Assembly (NCBI GenBank): GCA_024696005.1
Contig: JAILHF010000022.1
Location: 1-64,000 of the forward strand
From: Lachnospiraceae bacterium
GTDB lineage: Bacteria; Bacillota; Clostridia; Lachnospirales; Lachnospiraceae
Length of the DNA stretch: 64,000 nucleotides
Reading direction: 5' to 3'
The notes beneath the pieces are model-generated. The model did no database searches, was not told where the DNA came from, and worked only from the letters and a program-made list of their open reading frames with translations. The position numbers and the translations under genes were made by a program. Positions 1-8,475 of this stretch are shown here, piece after piece. How positions within the stretch are numbered: position 1 is the stretch's first letter; every line of letters begins with the position of its first letter.

Positions 1-558
1 GACGCCCTCAAAGCCCTGCTCTACCAGAGAGGCCTGATGAGCGTGCCCTGGGGCTATCTGAGCAAAAAGAGCCTTTGGAAGGAGATCCGTTTTCCCGAGG
101 GGACCGAGGCGGAGGACATGGGAACAGTCTACCGCCTGTTCATGGCCGCGCGGCGCGTGGTCGTCGGGGAGCGGGTCTGTTATCATTACATACAGCGGAG
201 CGGCAGCACCATTTATACCACGGCCGCAAGCAGGAGAAAAGCCTATTGGCGGCATTGCCGCGAGATGATCGCACGGGTGCGGAAAGAGCGCCCCGCCTGC
301 CGGAAGGCAGCCGTGAGCCGGCACTTTTCCGCCTGCGCGCAGAACCTGTCCGAGACATCCCTCGGGGAGCGCAGTTCCTTTGTGCGACGGACCGGATCGG
401 ACCTGCAAAAGGCCGCAAAAACAGTGCTTTCGGACTCCGAAGCAAGAGTGAGAAACCGCGGAGCGGCTCTGGTGGCGCTTGTCAGCCCCAGGCTGCTGCA
501 TTTGATGCTCCGCGGTGCTTATTGTGTGAAAAAATGGCGGATTGGAAAGAAAAACTGA
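1..558 (+). CDS. Glycosyltransferase family 2, C-terminal part (5' end outside window)
   Basis: The reading frame is open from base 1 to the TGA at 556-558, so only about 185 C-terminal residues are seen. The segment FPEGTEAEDMGTVYRLF followed by YHYIQRSGST matches the end of bacterial GT2 enzymes, where an acidic pair (E-D) and a late H/R-x-x-S lie near the sugar-nucleotide and acceptor sites. It probably adds a sugar to a surface polysaccharide at the inner membrane face. The last 25 bases overlap the next gene, which suggests translational coupling. The N-terminal DxD domain is outside the window, so substrate cannot be judged. Confidence 0.8.
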   Translation, partial: DALKALLYQRGLMSVPWGYLSKKSLWKEIRFPEGTEAEDMGTVYRLFMAARRVVVGERVCYHYIQRSGSTIYTTAASRRKAYWRHCREMIARVRKERPACRKAAVSRHFSACAQNLSETSLGERSSFVRRTGSDLQKAAKTVLSDSEARVRNRGAALVALVSPRLLHLMLRGAYCVKKWRIGKKN

Positions 559-1391
559 AGGATCTGGAGGAAACGCAGGAGCTGACGGTCCTGGGCGGAG
601 ACGGAGAGACGCTCTTTTCCGTTCCGGCCGCGGAGCTTTTGGCGTATCTGGATGAGAAGGACAGCCCGGAGAAGCTCTGCCGCGACATCCTGCAGGGGAG
701 CGTGAACGCGGACAGCCTGCCCATGCGTCTGGAAGCCCTGAACATGACGGACGAGACCCGCCTGCTTCCTTATCTGCTGCGGCTCAAAAACAGCGGCCGC
801 GAAGGGACGGAAGCTTTGCTGGGCCAGCTCTACGCCGGCGACCTGCTGCTGCGCGAGAGCGAGACCACGCTGCTTCTGATCCACAAACCGGGCAAACGCG
901 AGGATCCCGCGGCAACGGCCGCCAGGATCCTGAGCATGGTAAATACCGAACTGATGGAAAAGGTCCGCATTGCCTACGGAAAGCCGGCCGAGGGCTGGAG
1001 CGGGCTGCGCGCGTCCTATCTGCAGGCACAGACCGCGATGCAGGTCATGGAAAGCTTTCACAGCGAGTGCCTGGTGATGAGTTACGCTTCGCTGGGCCTG
1101 GGCGGACTGATGCTCGGGCTCGACCGGGAGGTCTGCGCGCGTTACCTGCGGGAGTGCTTCGGCGAGAGCATGCGTTCTCGCCTGGATGAGGAGGAGCTTC
1201 GGACCGTGAACTGCTTCTTCGAGCACGATCTGAGCTTTTCGGAGACGGCGCGGGATCTGTTCCTGCACCGCAACACCCTGGTCTATCGTCTGGAGAAGAT
1301 CCAGAAAAAGACCGGCATGGATATCCGGCATTTCGAGGATGCCGTTCGCCTGCGCATGGCGCTGCTTGCGGAGGTGTACCTTGACGCTTGA
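534..1391 (+). CDS. PucR/CdaR-type transcriptional regulator
   Basis: A 285-residue protein starting at ATG 534, inside the end of the glycosyltransferase gene. The last 55 residues, with SETARDLFLHRNTLVYRLEK and ending near DAVRLRMALLAEVYL, are the PucR C-terminal helix-turn-helix (HTH_30) seen in CdaR and PucR regulators. The middle part (LRASYLQAQTAMQVM) matches the GGDEF-like segment that often precedes it. The N-terminus has no domain I recognise and may be a sensor. The reading frame is open further upstream, but only this start avoids running through the glycosyltransferase. It is followed with overlap by tadA. The target is unknown. Confidence 0.75.
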   Translation: MADWKEKLKDLEETQELTVLGGDGETLFSVPAAELLAYLDEKDSPEKLCRDILQGSVNADSLPMRLEALNMTDETRLLPYLLRLKNSGREGTEALLGQLYAGDLLLRESETTLLLIHKPGKREDPAATAARILSMVNTELMEKVRIAYGKPAEGWSGLRASYLQAQTAMQVMESFHSECLVMSYASLGLGGLMLGLDREVCARYLRECFGESMRSRLDEEELRTVNCFFEHDLSFSETARDLFLHRNTLVYRLEKIQKKTGMDIRHFEDAVRLRMALLAEVYLDA

Positions 1392-1875
1392 CGAGAAATA
1401 CATGCGCGAGGCCCTCAAACAGGCCCGGAAGGCGATGAAGATCGGCGAAGTGCCGATCGGCTGCGTGATCGTATACGAAGACCGCATCATAGGCCGCGGT
1501 TATAACCGCCGCAATACGGACAAGAGCACCTTTTCGCATGCCGAGATCACGGCCATGAAAAAGGCGGGCCGCGTGATCGGCGACTGGCGCCTGGAGGAAT
1601 GCACCCTCTATGTCACGCTGGAACCCTGCCAGATGTGCGCCGGCGCCATCATACAGGCACGCATCCCGCGCGTGGTCATGGGCTGCATGAATCCGAAGGC
1701 CGGCTGCGGCGGCTCGATCCTGAACCTCCTTGAAATGAAGGAGTTCAACCATCAGGCCGAGGTGGTCCGCGGCGTCCTCGAAGAGGACTGCAGCCGCATC
1801 CTGAAGGACTTCTTCGGCGACCTGCGCAAGCGCTTGAAAACGGAGAAGGCAGAGAAACTTCGCGACTCTCAGTAA
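1381..1875 (+). CDS. tadA: tRNA adenosine(34) deaminase TadA
   Basis: A 164-residue zinc deaminase that converts A34 to inosine in tRNA-Arg(ACG). The catalytic signature is complete: HAE at residues 53-55 (zinc ligand His and proton-shuttling Glu) and EPCQMC at 81-86 (two zinc Cys). I place the start at TTG 1381, because GGAGGT at 1370-1375 lies five bases upstream and the product then begins MTLDEKYMREAL, as is usual in the family. The gene overlaps the end of the regulator by 11 bases. In Firmicutes tadA often lies beside the SRP RNA gene, but none was recognised here. Confidence 0.95.
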   Translation: MTLDEKYMREALKQARKAMKIGEVPIGCVIVYEDRIIGRGYNRRNTDKSTFSHAEITAMKKAGRVIGDWRLEECTLYVTLEPCQMCAGAIIQARIPRVVMGCMNPKAGCGGSILNLLEMKEFNHQAEVVRGVLEEDCSRILKDFFGDLRKRLKTEKAEKLRDSQ

Positions 1876-1890
1876 GAAATCGATCACTTG

Positions 1891-2040
1891 CAGCGAGTCG
1901 ATATCCGGAGCCGGGAGCGATAGCGGGCCGGGACGGATGGTGCGAGCAGAACGAAAGAATTACTTTCAGCGAGTCACCATCCGGAGCCGGGAGCCGTGAG
2001 CGAGCCGGGACGGATGGTGCGAGCAGAACGAATACTTTAG
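1891..2040 (+). repeat. Two tandem copies of a 76-bp intergenic repeat with a hairpin
   Basis: Copies run 1891-1966 and 1967-2040. Both begin CAGCGAGTC, share CCGGAGCCGGGAGC and CCGGGACGGATGGTGCGAGC, and end in ACTTT. In copy 2 the outer segments CACCATCCG (1975-1983) and CGGATGGTG (2011-2019) pair over nine bases; copy 1 keeps only about five of these pairs. The pair fills the gap between tadA and the next gene's ribosome site. No T-run follows, so a terminator is not supported. It could be a small structured RNA or a simple duplication. Confidence 0.6.
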
Positions 2041-2058
2041 CAGCACGGAGGCACTAAC

Positions 2059-3420
2059 TTGCCGAAACACGGTAAAAAACTGAAGAAGCAGCCTGCATGG
2101 GCGAAGCTGGACAACACCGCTTTACTGTTTCCCGTGATCAGCAGGGAAGGGATGAGCAGCGTATACCGCATCTCGGTGACGCTCACGGAAGATGTGATCC
2201 CGGATCTGCTGCAGCAGTCGGTGGAAAAGGTGCTGGAAGGCTTTCTGATGTTCCGCATGCGCCTGCGCATGGGCTTTTTCTGGTACTATTTCGAGGAAAA
2301 CGACCGCCCCGTTCCGAAGGTGCGCGAGGAGGAGGATTTCCCCGGAGCCTACATCAACAAGAGCCGGAACAACCACTACATGTTCCGTGTTACCTATTAT
2401 AAGAAACGCATCAACCTGGAAGTCTTTCACGCCCTGACGGACGGCTACGGCGGCCTGGTCTTTCTGAAGGAGCTGGTCTACCAGTACCTGCGGCTGGCCC
2501 ATCCGGACGATCTTGCCGGCGAGAAGGACAGGATCTCTTCGGGGGTCTTCATGGACCAGGAGGACAGCTATCTCAAGAATTACAAAAAGGGTGCATCCCA
2601 CGACACGGCCTACGGTTCGCGCAAGGCGCTCGTGATCAAGGGAGAGACGCGCCCGAAGGGCGAGATGGGCGTGGTGCACGGCTATTTCGTGATCGACGAG
2701 CTGAAAGCCGCCGCGAAGAAATACGGTCTGACCATCAACCAGTATCTGGTGGGCAATTACGTCTACGCGATCTACCGGGAATACTTAAAAGGCGGCCCTT
2801 CCAAGCTTCCGATCAGCTGCTGCGTGCCGGTGGACCTGCGCGCGCGCTACGAATCCCACACGATGAAGAATTTCTTCGTGATGATCGCGGCCCGCTTCCA
2901 GCCCGGCGAAGAGACGGTCAGCCGCGAGGAGGTGCTCAGGCTGGTCGCGGAAAACTTAAAGGAGCAGATGGATCCGAAAAACCTGGACAACATCCTCTCC
3001 TACAACGTGAGCAACGAGCAGAACGCCTTTCTGCGCCCGATCCCCATTTTTATCAAGAATATCGCGATCCGGCACGTTTACATGGCTTCGGCGGACACCG
3101 CCACTTCCACGATGACCAACGTCGGCAACGTGGAGCTGAAGGAGCCCTACCGGAAATACGTCGAGCATTTCTACGCGATGCTCGCTATGAGCCGGGGCCA
3201 GAACATCAAAGGCGCCATCGTCTCCTACGGCGGCACCCTGGTCGTGACCTTTACCTCCTGCCTGACGGATCTTTCGATCCAGAAGCGCTTCTTCCAGTCC
3301 ATCGCGAAGGATGGGGCGGAAGCCGCTCTGGAGACGAATGAGTACATCCCCGAGGAGGGCGAGGAGGAGCAGCTCATCTATCGGAAAAAGAAGAAAGAGA
3401 AGAAGGAGAAGAGCAAATGA
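2059..3420 (+). CDS. Condensation/alcohol acyltransferase-like protein
   Basis: A 453-residue soluble protein. HALTDG at residues 124-129 corresponds to the HxxxDG active site of CoA-dependent and condensation-type acyltransferases, with His124 as the predicted base; SCCVPVDLRARY near 252-263 resembles a structural motif of the same fold. Start is TTG 2059, with GGAGG at 2047-2051. The gene overlaps the following zinc-ribbon membrane protein by ATGA, and an esterase comes next, so the three probably act in one acyl-ester pathway. Acyl donor and acceptor are not predictable. The C-terminus is Lys-rich. Confidence 0.75.
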   Translation: MPKHGKKLKKQPAWAKLDNTALLFPVISREGMSSVYRISVTLTEDVIPDLLQQSVEKVLEGFLMFRMRLRMGFFWYYFEENDRPVPKVREEEDFPGAYINKSRNNHYMFRVTYYKKRINLEVFHALTDGYGGLVFLKELVYQYLRLAHPDDLAGEKDRISSGVFMDQEDSYLKNYKKGASHDTAYGSRKALVIKGETRPKGEMGVVHGYFVIDELKAAAKKYGLTINQYLVGNYVYAIYREYLKGGPSKLPISCCVPVDLRARYESHTMKNFFVMIAARFQPGEETVSREEVLRLVAENLKEQMDPKNLDNILSYNVSNEQNAFLRPIPIFIKNIAIRHVYMASADTATSTMTNVGNVELKEPYRKYVEHFYAMLAMSRGQNIKGAIVSYGGTLVVTFTSCLTDLSIQKRFFQSIAKDGAEAALETNEYIPEEGEEEQLIYRKKKKEKKEKSK

Positions 3421-4112
3421 CACGCTGTCCGCAGTGCAGGACCACATTGCTGCAGGGAACGGATACCTGTCCGCTCTGTCATTGCGTAACCGAAGAGCTC
3501 ACGGAAGGGGAGCAGGAAAGCGCCCGCATGCGCTACGGCGGCGGCGCGCCCTATCCCAACGCAAGGCGCAGACAGAGACTGATCCATCTCTGGCTCAGGA
3601 TCATCCTCTTTGCGTTTATCAGCAGCGAAGCGATCCTGATCGTGATCAACCATTATACAACGCCCCATGTGTGGTGGTCCGCCATCACCGGGGCTTCTTT
3701 TGTCTACGGCTACCTGTTCCTTTTGTACTGGGTGCGGCGCGACAGCGGTTTCGCGGCCAAGGTAGGCCTGCAGATGCTCTTTACCATGATCCTTTTGTGG
3801 CTGATCGACCGTTTTACCGGCGATTACGGCTGGGCCCTGACCTGGGCCATCCCGGGCGTGATCCTCTTTGGTGACGGCATGGTCTTTTTCCTGATGATGC
3901 TCAACCGCAGCCGCTGGTTTTCCTACACCCTGCTTTTGCTGGTGCTGGGCGTCTGCAGCGCGCTGATCATCGTTCTCGATATCGTCTTAAAGAGCAAGAG
4001 CATCCTTCTGCCCATCATCTGTGTGGTGGTGACGGGACTGTATCTGATCGGGACCGTCTTGTTCGGAGAAAGAGCTGTGAGCCGTGAACTGGGAAGGAGG
4101 TTCCATGTCTGA
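3417..4112 (+). CDS. Zinc-ribbon membrane protein (DUF6320-like)
   Basis: A 231-residue protein. The N-terminus carries two CxxC pairs (C4/C7 and C18/C21), a small zinc ribbon. After a short basic linker come about five hydrophobic helices (roughly residues 60-220), so it sits in the cytoplasmic membrane with the ribbon likely cytosolic. The start codon overlaps the previous stop (ATGA at 3417-3420). It matches the DUF6320 family that accompanies alcohol-acetyltransferase-like genes in Lachnospiraceae. Function is unknown; the neighbours suggest handling of an acylated product. Confidence 0.65.
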   Translation: MTRCPQCRTTLLQGTDTCPLCHCVTEELTEGEQESARMRYGGGAPYPNARRRQRLIHLWLRIILFAFISSEAILIVINHYTTPHVWWSAITGASFVYGYLFLLYWVRRDSGFAAKVGLQMLFTMILLWLIDRFTGDYGWALTWAIPGVILFGDGMVFFLMMLNRSRWFSYTLLLLVLGVCSALIIVLDIVLKSKSILLPIICVVVTGLYLIGTVLFGERAVSRELGRRFHV

Positions 4113-5088
4113 GCAGGAAGTGAGTCTGCGGGGAAAGACCGCGAGAGAGATCGTCCGCGTGGCAAACCATCTGCCGCTGATCGGCAAGGCGCGCGTGAAC
4201 GGCGATCTGCAGAACCTGCGCAGCGATCACGAACTGCCGTGGCGCTGTCCGGAACAGCTGCGCCAGACCGTGATCGACATGGAAGACTTTTCGATGGAGC
4301 TGCTTGCGCCGGCCGGGCAGGAGGATCCGCCCTGGGCGCGCCATGTGATCCTGCAGCTTCACGGCGGCGGCTATTACGGACGTTTTCACAATACCTACCG
4401 CGACGCGGCTGCGAAATACATCGAGGTGAGCGGCGGGGCCGACGTGCTCTCGCCCGATTACCGCGTGGCGCCGGAACATCCCTTCCCTGCCGCGCTGGAA
4501 GACGCCGTCGAGGCGTACCGCTGGCTTCTGGAGCACGATTATTCCACCGAGCGCATCGTGGTGGCCGGAGACAGCGCGGGAGGCGGCCTTTCCCTGGCGC
4601 TGGGCCTGTACCTGCGGGATCACGGAATGCCCATGCCGGCCGGCTTCATCACCATGAGTGCCTGGACCGACCTGACAAAGAGCGGCGATTCCTACCAGGA
4701 AAAGTACGACTCGGACCCGATCTTCGGCGGGACCCGCAAAAGCCTGGTGTACAAAGAAGGCTACTATGCGGACCACGACCCGATGGATCCCTATATCTCG
4801 CCGGTCAACGGCGATTTCCGCGGTTTTCCGCCCATGCTGATGCAGGTGGGCGAGATGGAGATGCTCCTGGACGACACGCTTTCGGTGGCCGCGCGCGCGC
4901 GTTTCGCCGGCGGAAGGGTGCGGGTGCACGTATATAAAGGAATGTGGCACATCTTCCAGATGGGGATCATCACGCTGCAGAAGCGCCTGACCCCGGGCGA
5001 CAGGAACGCGCAGACCGTGACGCTCTATCCCGAGGCAACGGAAGCCTGGAAGGAGATCGAGCGCTTCCTGGAGATCGTCTGGAGATAA
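4105..5088 (+). CDS. Alpha/beta hydrolase, HSL-type esterase
   Basis: A 327-residue hydrolase of the hormone-sensitive-lipase group. The oxyanion-hole motif HGGG is at 86-89 and the nucleophile elbow GDSAGG at 155-160 (Ser157). A late Asp (LLDDT region) and the His in GMWHIF complete the likely triad. ATG 4105 is chosen because AGGAGG ends at 4100; the in-frame ATG at 4084 has no such site. The gene overlaps the membrane protein by eight bases, so it is co-translated with it. It probably cleaves a short-chain ester, perhaps the reverse of the acyltransferase two genes upstream. Confidence 0.85.
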   Translation: MSEQEVSLRGKTAREIVRVANHLPLIGKARVNGDLQNLRSDHELPWRCPEQLRQTVIDMEDFSMELLAPAGQEDPPWARHVILQLHGGGYYGRFHNTYRDAAAKYIEVSGGADVLSPDYRVAPEHPFPAALEDAVEAYRWLLEHDYSTERIVVAGDSAGGGLSLALGLYLRDHGMPMPAGFITMSAWTDLTKSGDSYQEKYDSDPIFGGTRKSLVYKEGYYADHDPMDPYISPVNGDFRGFPPMLMQVGEMEMLLDDTLSVAARARFAGGRVRVHVYKGMWHIFQMGIITLQKRLTPGDRNAQTVTLYPEATEAWKEIERFLEIVWR

Positions 5089-5115
5089 CGCCCTGTACAG
5101 AGAAACGAACAGCCA

Positions 5116-6864
5116 ATGAACGAAGAAGAGATCCGTTATGACGCATTCATAAGTTACCGCCACGCGGAACTGGACACCGAGATCGCAAAGGGCATCCAGC
5201 GGCGGCTGGAGAGCTTTGTGCTTCCGGCGAACCTGCGCAGCAGATACCCGAAGGATCACCGGCGGATCCGGCGCATCTTCCGGGACGAGGACGAGCTGCC
5301 TTTGGCCGAGAGCCTCTCGGACCAGATCGAGAAGGCCCTGCGGAATTCGGAATGGCTGATCGTGATCTGCAGCCCGCGCTATCAGGAATCCTTCTGGTGT
5401 GCGAAAGAGATCGAGTATTTCCGCGGGCTCCGGGGACTGGAGCGCATCCTCTGCGTCCTGATCGAGGGCGAGCCGGATGTATCCTTCCCCGAAGGGGTCT
5501 GCTACCGCGAAGTGACGGATGCGGACGGCAGCGTGCGGCGGGAAAGAGTGGAGCCCCTGGCGGCCGATGTGCGCGGCGACACGCCTGCCGAGCGCAGGAA
5601 AAAGATGGACGACGCCGTTCTCCGCATTGCGGCGCCGATGTTTGGCTTAAGCTATGACGACTTAAAGCAGAGGCACCGTGAGCAAAAGGCGCGCCGCATC
5701 GTCGCGGTCAGCGGCATCGCGGCGGCGGTATGCTTCCTCTTTGCGGTCACGGCCACCGGCTTTTCGCTGCGGATCAACAGACAGAACAAGCAGATCAGCG
5801 AGCAGAATAAGCAGATCGAGCAGCAGAACAAGGAACTGCAGGAGCAGTACGACGAGCAGATGGTCCGCTATGCCGAGTCCATGGCGGTCGTGTCGGAGCA
5901 GCTCATGAAAAGCGGTGACGGGAAAGCCGCCATGTATGCGGCCCTGAGCGCCATGCCGCGCTCCCTCGAAGACGAAAGCTTCCCCTATCTTGCATCGACG
6001 CAATACGCGCTGAGCAATGCACTGGGGATCTACGAGCATGACGAGTTCCTGCCCTGGGATACGGCTCCGGTGCCGGAGGATGAAAACTTCTGGGACGATG
6101 CGGGCCGCTACCGGGATCTGAAGGACTATCTTGCGGGCCAGAACATCCTCTGCGGGATCCCCTGGGAGGACGGGAGCGTGCTCCTGCCCACCGTGGAAGG
6201 GAACATCTTTCTGTACAAGGAGGAGGAAAACGTGCTGCAGGAAGCGACTGCTTCCTATCTTCCGGGCAAGATCGATGACATTGTCGAAGCGGCTGCCTGG
6301 CGGGACGGCGTGCTCTGGATCAAGCCCGTTCATTCCTCTATGGTCTCGTGCTACCGCTGGAAGGGCTACGATGGTCTGGAGCCGGCCGGAAGCTCCACCC
6401 GGGAACAATACCGTGAACTGATCGACATCTCTTCGACCTTGAATCATGAGGATGTGATTTCGGACGACGGCCTCTACCGCGCGGGGCTCAACGACAGCCG
6501 CAACATCACGATCAGCGACCGGACCGGGCTGGTGCCGCTGCGCGTTTACTACGACATCCACGCCGAGGTGCGTGCCCTGCGAAAGCTGAAAGGGACAGAC
6601 ATGTCCATCCTGATCCTGAGCGGGAAATACAGCTATCTGCTGGACAAGGACCTGAACATCCTGGCCCGCGTGGCGTATTACTACGATTACGACTCCTCCA
6701 AAAAGTCGATGATCCTGTATCACATGATCATGGACAGCAACGACCTGGACCTCTATTACTGCCCTCTGCGCTCCTATGACGAGATCGTTGGCATGGCGGA
6801 GAAGGAGCTGGAGGGCTATACCCCCTCCGAGGAAGTGCAGGAGCGCTACCAGATGATGAGATGA
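5116..6864 (+). CDS. TIR-domain membrane protein with coiled coil
   Basis: A 582-residue protein. Residues 6-165 form a TIR_2-type domain: YDAFISYRH at 8-16, then FWCAKE at 93-98, where Glu98 sits at the position of the catalytic glutamate of TIR NADases (established for the family, inferred here). A single transmembrane helix (about 195-217) is followed by a Gln-rich coiled coil (about 221-250) and a roughly 330-residue domain with no motif I can name, possibly a degenerate beta-propeller. The TIR domain would be cytosolic and the large domain extracellular. The ribosome site is weak. A near-copy of its last codons lies at 7040-7064 beyond a repeat array. Signalling, defence or scaffold roles are all open. 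Confidence 0.75.
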   Translation: MNEEEIRYDAFISYRHAELDTEIAKGIQRRLESFVLPANLRSRYPKDHRRIRRIFRDEDELPLAESLSDQIEKALRNSEWLIVICSPRYQESFWCAKEIEYFRGLRGLERILCVLIEGEPDVSFPEGVCYREVTDADGSVRRERVEPLAADVRGDTPAERRKKMDDAVLRIAAPMFGLSYDDLKQRHREQKARRIVAVSGIAAAVCFLFAVTATGFSLRINRQNKQISEQNKQIEQQNKELQEQYDEQMVRYAESMAVVSEQLMKSGDGKAAMYAALSAMPRSLEDESFPYLASTQYALSNALGIYEHDEFLPWDTAPVPEDENFWDDAGRYRDLKDYLAGQNILCGIPWEDGSVLLPTVEGNIFLYKEEENVLQEATASYLPGKIDDIVEAAAWRDGVLWIKPVHSSMVSCYRWKGYDGLEPAGSSTREQYRELIDISSTLNHEDVISDDGLYRAGLNDSRNITISDRTGLVPLRVYYDIHAEVRALRKLKGTDMSILILSGKYSYLLDKDLNILARVAYYYDYDSSKKSMILYHMIMDSNDLDLYYCPLRSYDEIVGMAEKELEGYTPSEEVQERYQMMR

Positions 6865-6923
6865 GGGAGCAGTCCCGTCGTGACTGCGCAGAGGCGGCTA
6901 CTGAATAGTAATTGCGGAGCCCC

Positions 6924-7035
6924 GGCTAACACAAGAGCCAAATAAGAGGAAAGTGTTAGTCAAAGAGAGTAGATTGGGGGAAGAAAAGGGGAATCCCGGC
7001 TAACACAAGAGCCGGATAAAGAGGGATGTGTTAGC
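6924..7035 (+). repeat. 75-bp palindromic repeat array, 2 units (array A0)
   Basis: Two units start with GGCTAACACA at 6924 and 6998 (period 74) and close with degenerate or full TGTGTTAGC; the second unit pairs GGCTAACACA with TGTGTTAGC around a 19-base A/G-rich loop. The family recurs at 35001-35339 (inverted) and 43048-43503 (same orientation as here). It lies directly after the TIR gene and before the duplicated TIR 3' end. Nothing in it resembles a coding region. Confidence 0.8.
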
Positions 7036-7039
7036 TGAA

Positions 7040-7064
7040 GAGCGCTACCAGATGATGCGATGAG
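7040..7064 (+). pseudogene. Duplicated 3' end of the TIR gene
   Basis: Twenty-five bases here match 6841-6865 with one mismatch (A6859 versus C7058). Read in frame, they give ERYQMMR and a stop, the same C-terminus as the TIR protein, and the single difference is a synonymous Arg codon. The copy lies just after array A0, so the array is bracketed by direct repeats of the gene end. It may be the remnant of a second TIR paralogue or a duplication made when the array was inserted. Confidence 0.6.
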
Positions 7065-7075
7065 AAGGGGCGCCG

Positions 7076-7299
7076 GAGCAGAAGACATAAGGGCCGGGCA
7101 CGTCGCGGAGGAGCCCGTCAGCTCTTGAAGCTGCCGGATGGAAAGAGGGACGATCCGCATGGATTGCGGATCGAGCGAGAGCCGACCGTAGGGAGGGGGC
7201 GTTTCCGTTCGAGCGGTCCCGGGCTGTACCGGAAATGAAAGCAGCTTCTTAGAGCTGCGTGGCTCCGCAGTGGTGCCCGGAACTTATGTCTGTCTGCTC
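7076..7299 (+). repeat. Long imperfect palindrome element, copy 1
   Basis: A 224-bp element opens with GAGCAGAAGACATAAG and closes with CTTATGTCTGTCTGCTC, its inverted complement. Inner segments pair in register: GGGCAC with GTGCCC, GGAGCC with GGCTCC, and a CAGCTC..AAGCTGC arm with GCAGCTT..GAGCTG. The centre holds a hairpin CGATCCGC-loop-GCGGATCG. A second copy lies inverted at 29532-29751. It may be a MITE-like element or a structured RNA. With arrays and the pta leader it fills the 610-base gap between the TIR gene and pta. Confidence 0.75.
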
Positions 7300-7331
7300 G
7301 TAGCCAACTGCAATCGACCTGATGAATAAAC

Positions 7332-7361
7332 TTGCAGGAAGCACCGATTTCGTGGTATGAT
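7332..7361 (+). promoter_or_regulatory. Predicted pta operon promoter and leader hairpin
   Basis: A -35 TTGCAG (7332-7337) and a -10 TATGAT (7356-7361) are spaced by 18 bases. Downstream, the 5' leader (to 7474) holds a hairpin with AGCCCT pairing AGGGCT around a CCGC/GCGG inner stem. No known riboswitch was recognised. Confidence 0.5.
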
Positions 7362-7474
7362 AAGATTTAGCCCTCTGAAAAAGGCCGCCCTGCGGCGAAG
7401 GGCTTTGGGAAAAACGTTTCAGACTGCCCTGGCGGCAGATAAAATGGAAATCATGTACAGGAGGTGAGACTGCA

Positions 7475-8458
7475 ATGTTCGGATTCGGAGCAATGATCCA
7501 GAAACTGAAGGCCAACCCCAAGACCATCGTTCTTACGGAAGGGGAGGATCCGCGTATCCTGGAGGCGGCCAGCCGCTTGCTGGCGAGCAATTTCCTCACG
7601 CCCATCCTTCTCGGGGACGAGAAGGAGGTGGCAAACGCGGCAGAGGAAGCGGGTTACAACATCCGCGGCGCCCAGATCATCAATCCCCTGAACTACGAGC
7701 GTCTGGATGAGGTGACGCAGGAGTTTTACGAGATCCGCAAGGAAAAGGGCATGACGATGGAAAAGGCCCAGAAGACCATGACCCAGCGGAACTATTTCGG
7801 CACCATGCTGGTCAAGATGGGGATCGCGGACTGCCTGCTGGGCGGAGCAACCTATTCCACGGCGGATACGGTGCGTCCGGCCCTGCAGATCATCAAGACC
7901 AAGCCGAGCAACAGCATCGTCTCGTCCTGTTTCATCCTCGTGCGTCCCGGCGCGACCGGTGAGAACGAGGTGCTCGCCATGGCGGACTGCGCGATCAACA
8001 TCCAGCCTTCCGAAGACGAGCTGGTCGAGATCTGCGGCGAGACCATCAACTGTGCCCGCATCTTCGGCATCGATCCGAAGGTGGCGTTTCTGAGCTATTC
8101 CACCCTGGGTTCCGGCAAGGGCGATTCCGTCGACAAGATGCGCAACGCCGCGGCCAAGGCCAAGGAGGAGTTCCCGGATGTGCCCATCGACGGCGAGTTC
8201 CAGTTCGATACCGCCGTTTCGCCCCGTGTGGCAAGGCAGAAAGCGCCCGGCAGCAAGGTGGCCGGATATGCGAACACCTTCATCTTTCCCGACATCAACG
8301 CAGGCAACCTGGGTTACAAGATCGCGCAGCGCATGGGTAATTTCGAGGCCTACGGCCCGATCCTTTTGGGTCTGAACGCGCAGATCAACGACCTTTCCCG
8401 CGGCTGCAATGCGCTGGAGGTATATTCGATGGCCATCATCACGGCCGCATTAACTTAA
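7475..8458 (+). CDS. pta: Phosphate acetyltransferase
   Basis: A 327-residue enzyme interconverting acetyl-CoA and acetyl phosphate, giving ATP through acetate kinase. Family signatures are clear: TEGEDPRILEAA near 21-32, GGATYSTADTVRPALQ, SCFILVRPG, and the C-terminal FPDINAGNLGYKIAQRM. Length is normal for the single-domain form. AGGAGGTG lies just upstream of ATG 7475. No ackA follows; instead hprK starts 17 bases on. The gene therefore leads an operon linking acetate metabolism with HPr-kinase signalling and peptidoglycan synthesis. Confidence 0.96.
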   Translation: MFGFGAMIQKLKANPKTIVLTEGEDPRILEAASRLLASNFLTPILLGDEKEVANAAEEAGYNIRGAQIINPLNYERLDEVTQEFYEIRKEKGMTMEKAQKTMTQRNYFGTMLVKMGIADCLLGGATYSTADTVRPALQIIKTKPSNSIVSSCFILVRPGATGENEVLAMADCAINIQPSEDELVEICGETINCARIFGIDPKVAFLSYSTLGSGKGDSVDKMRNAAAKAKEEFPDVPIDGEFQFDTAVSPRVARQKAPGSKVAGYANTFIFPDINAGNLGYKIAQRMGNFEAYGPILLGLNAQINDLSRGCNALEVYSMAIITAALT

Positions 8459-8475
8459 TATAGGAGGGTTACAAC

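Noticed and set aside
1876-2058. SRP RNA gene after tadA
   Set aside because: Position fits, but the conserved SRP apical-loop motifs are absent and the region is a tandem repeat.
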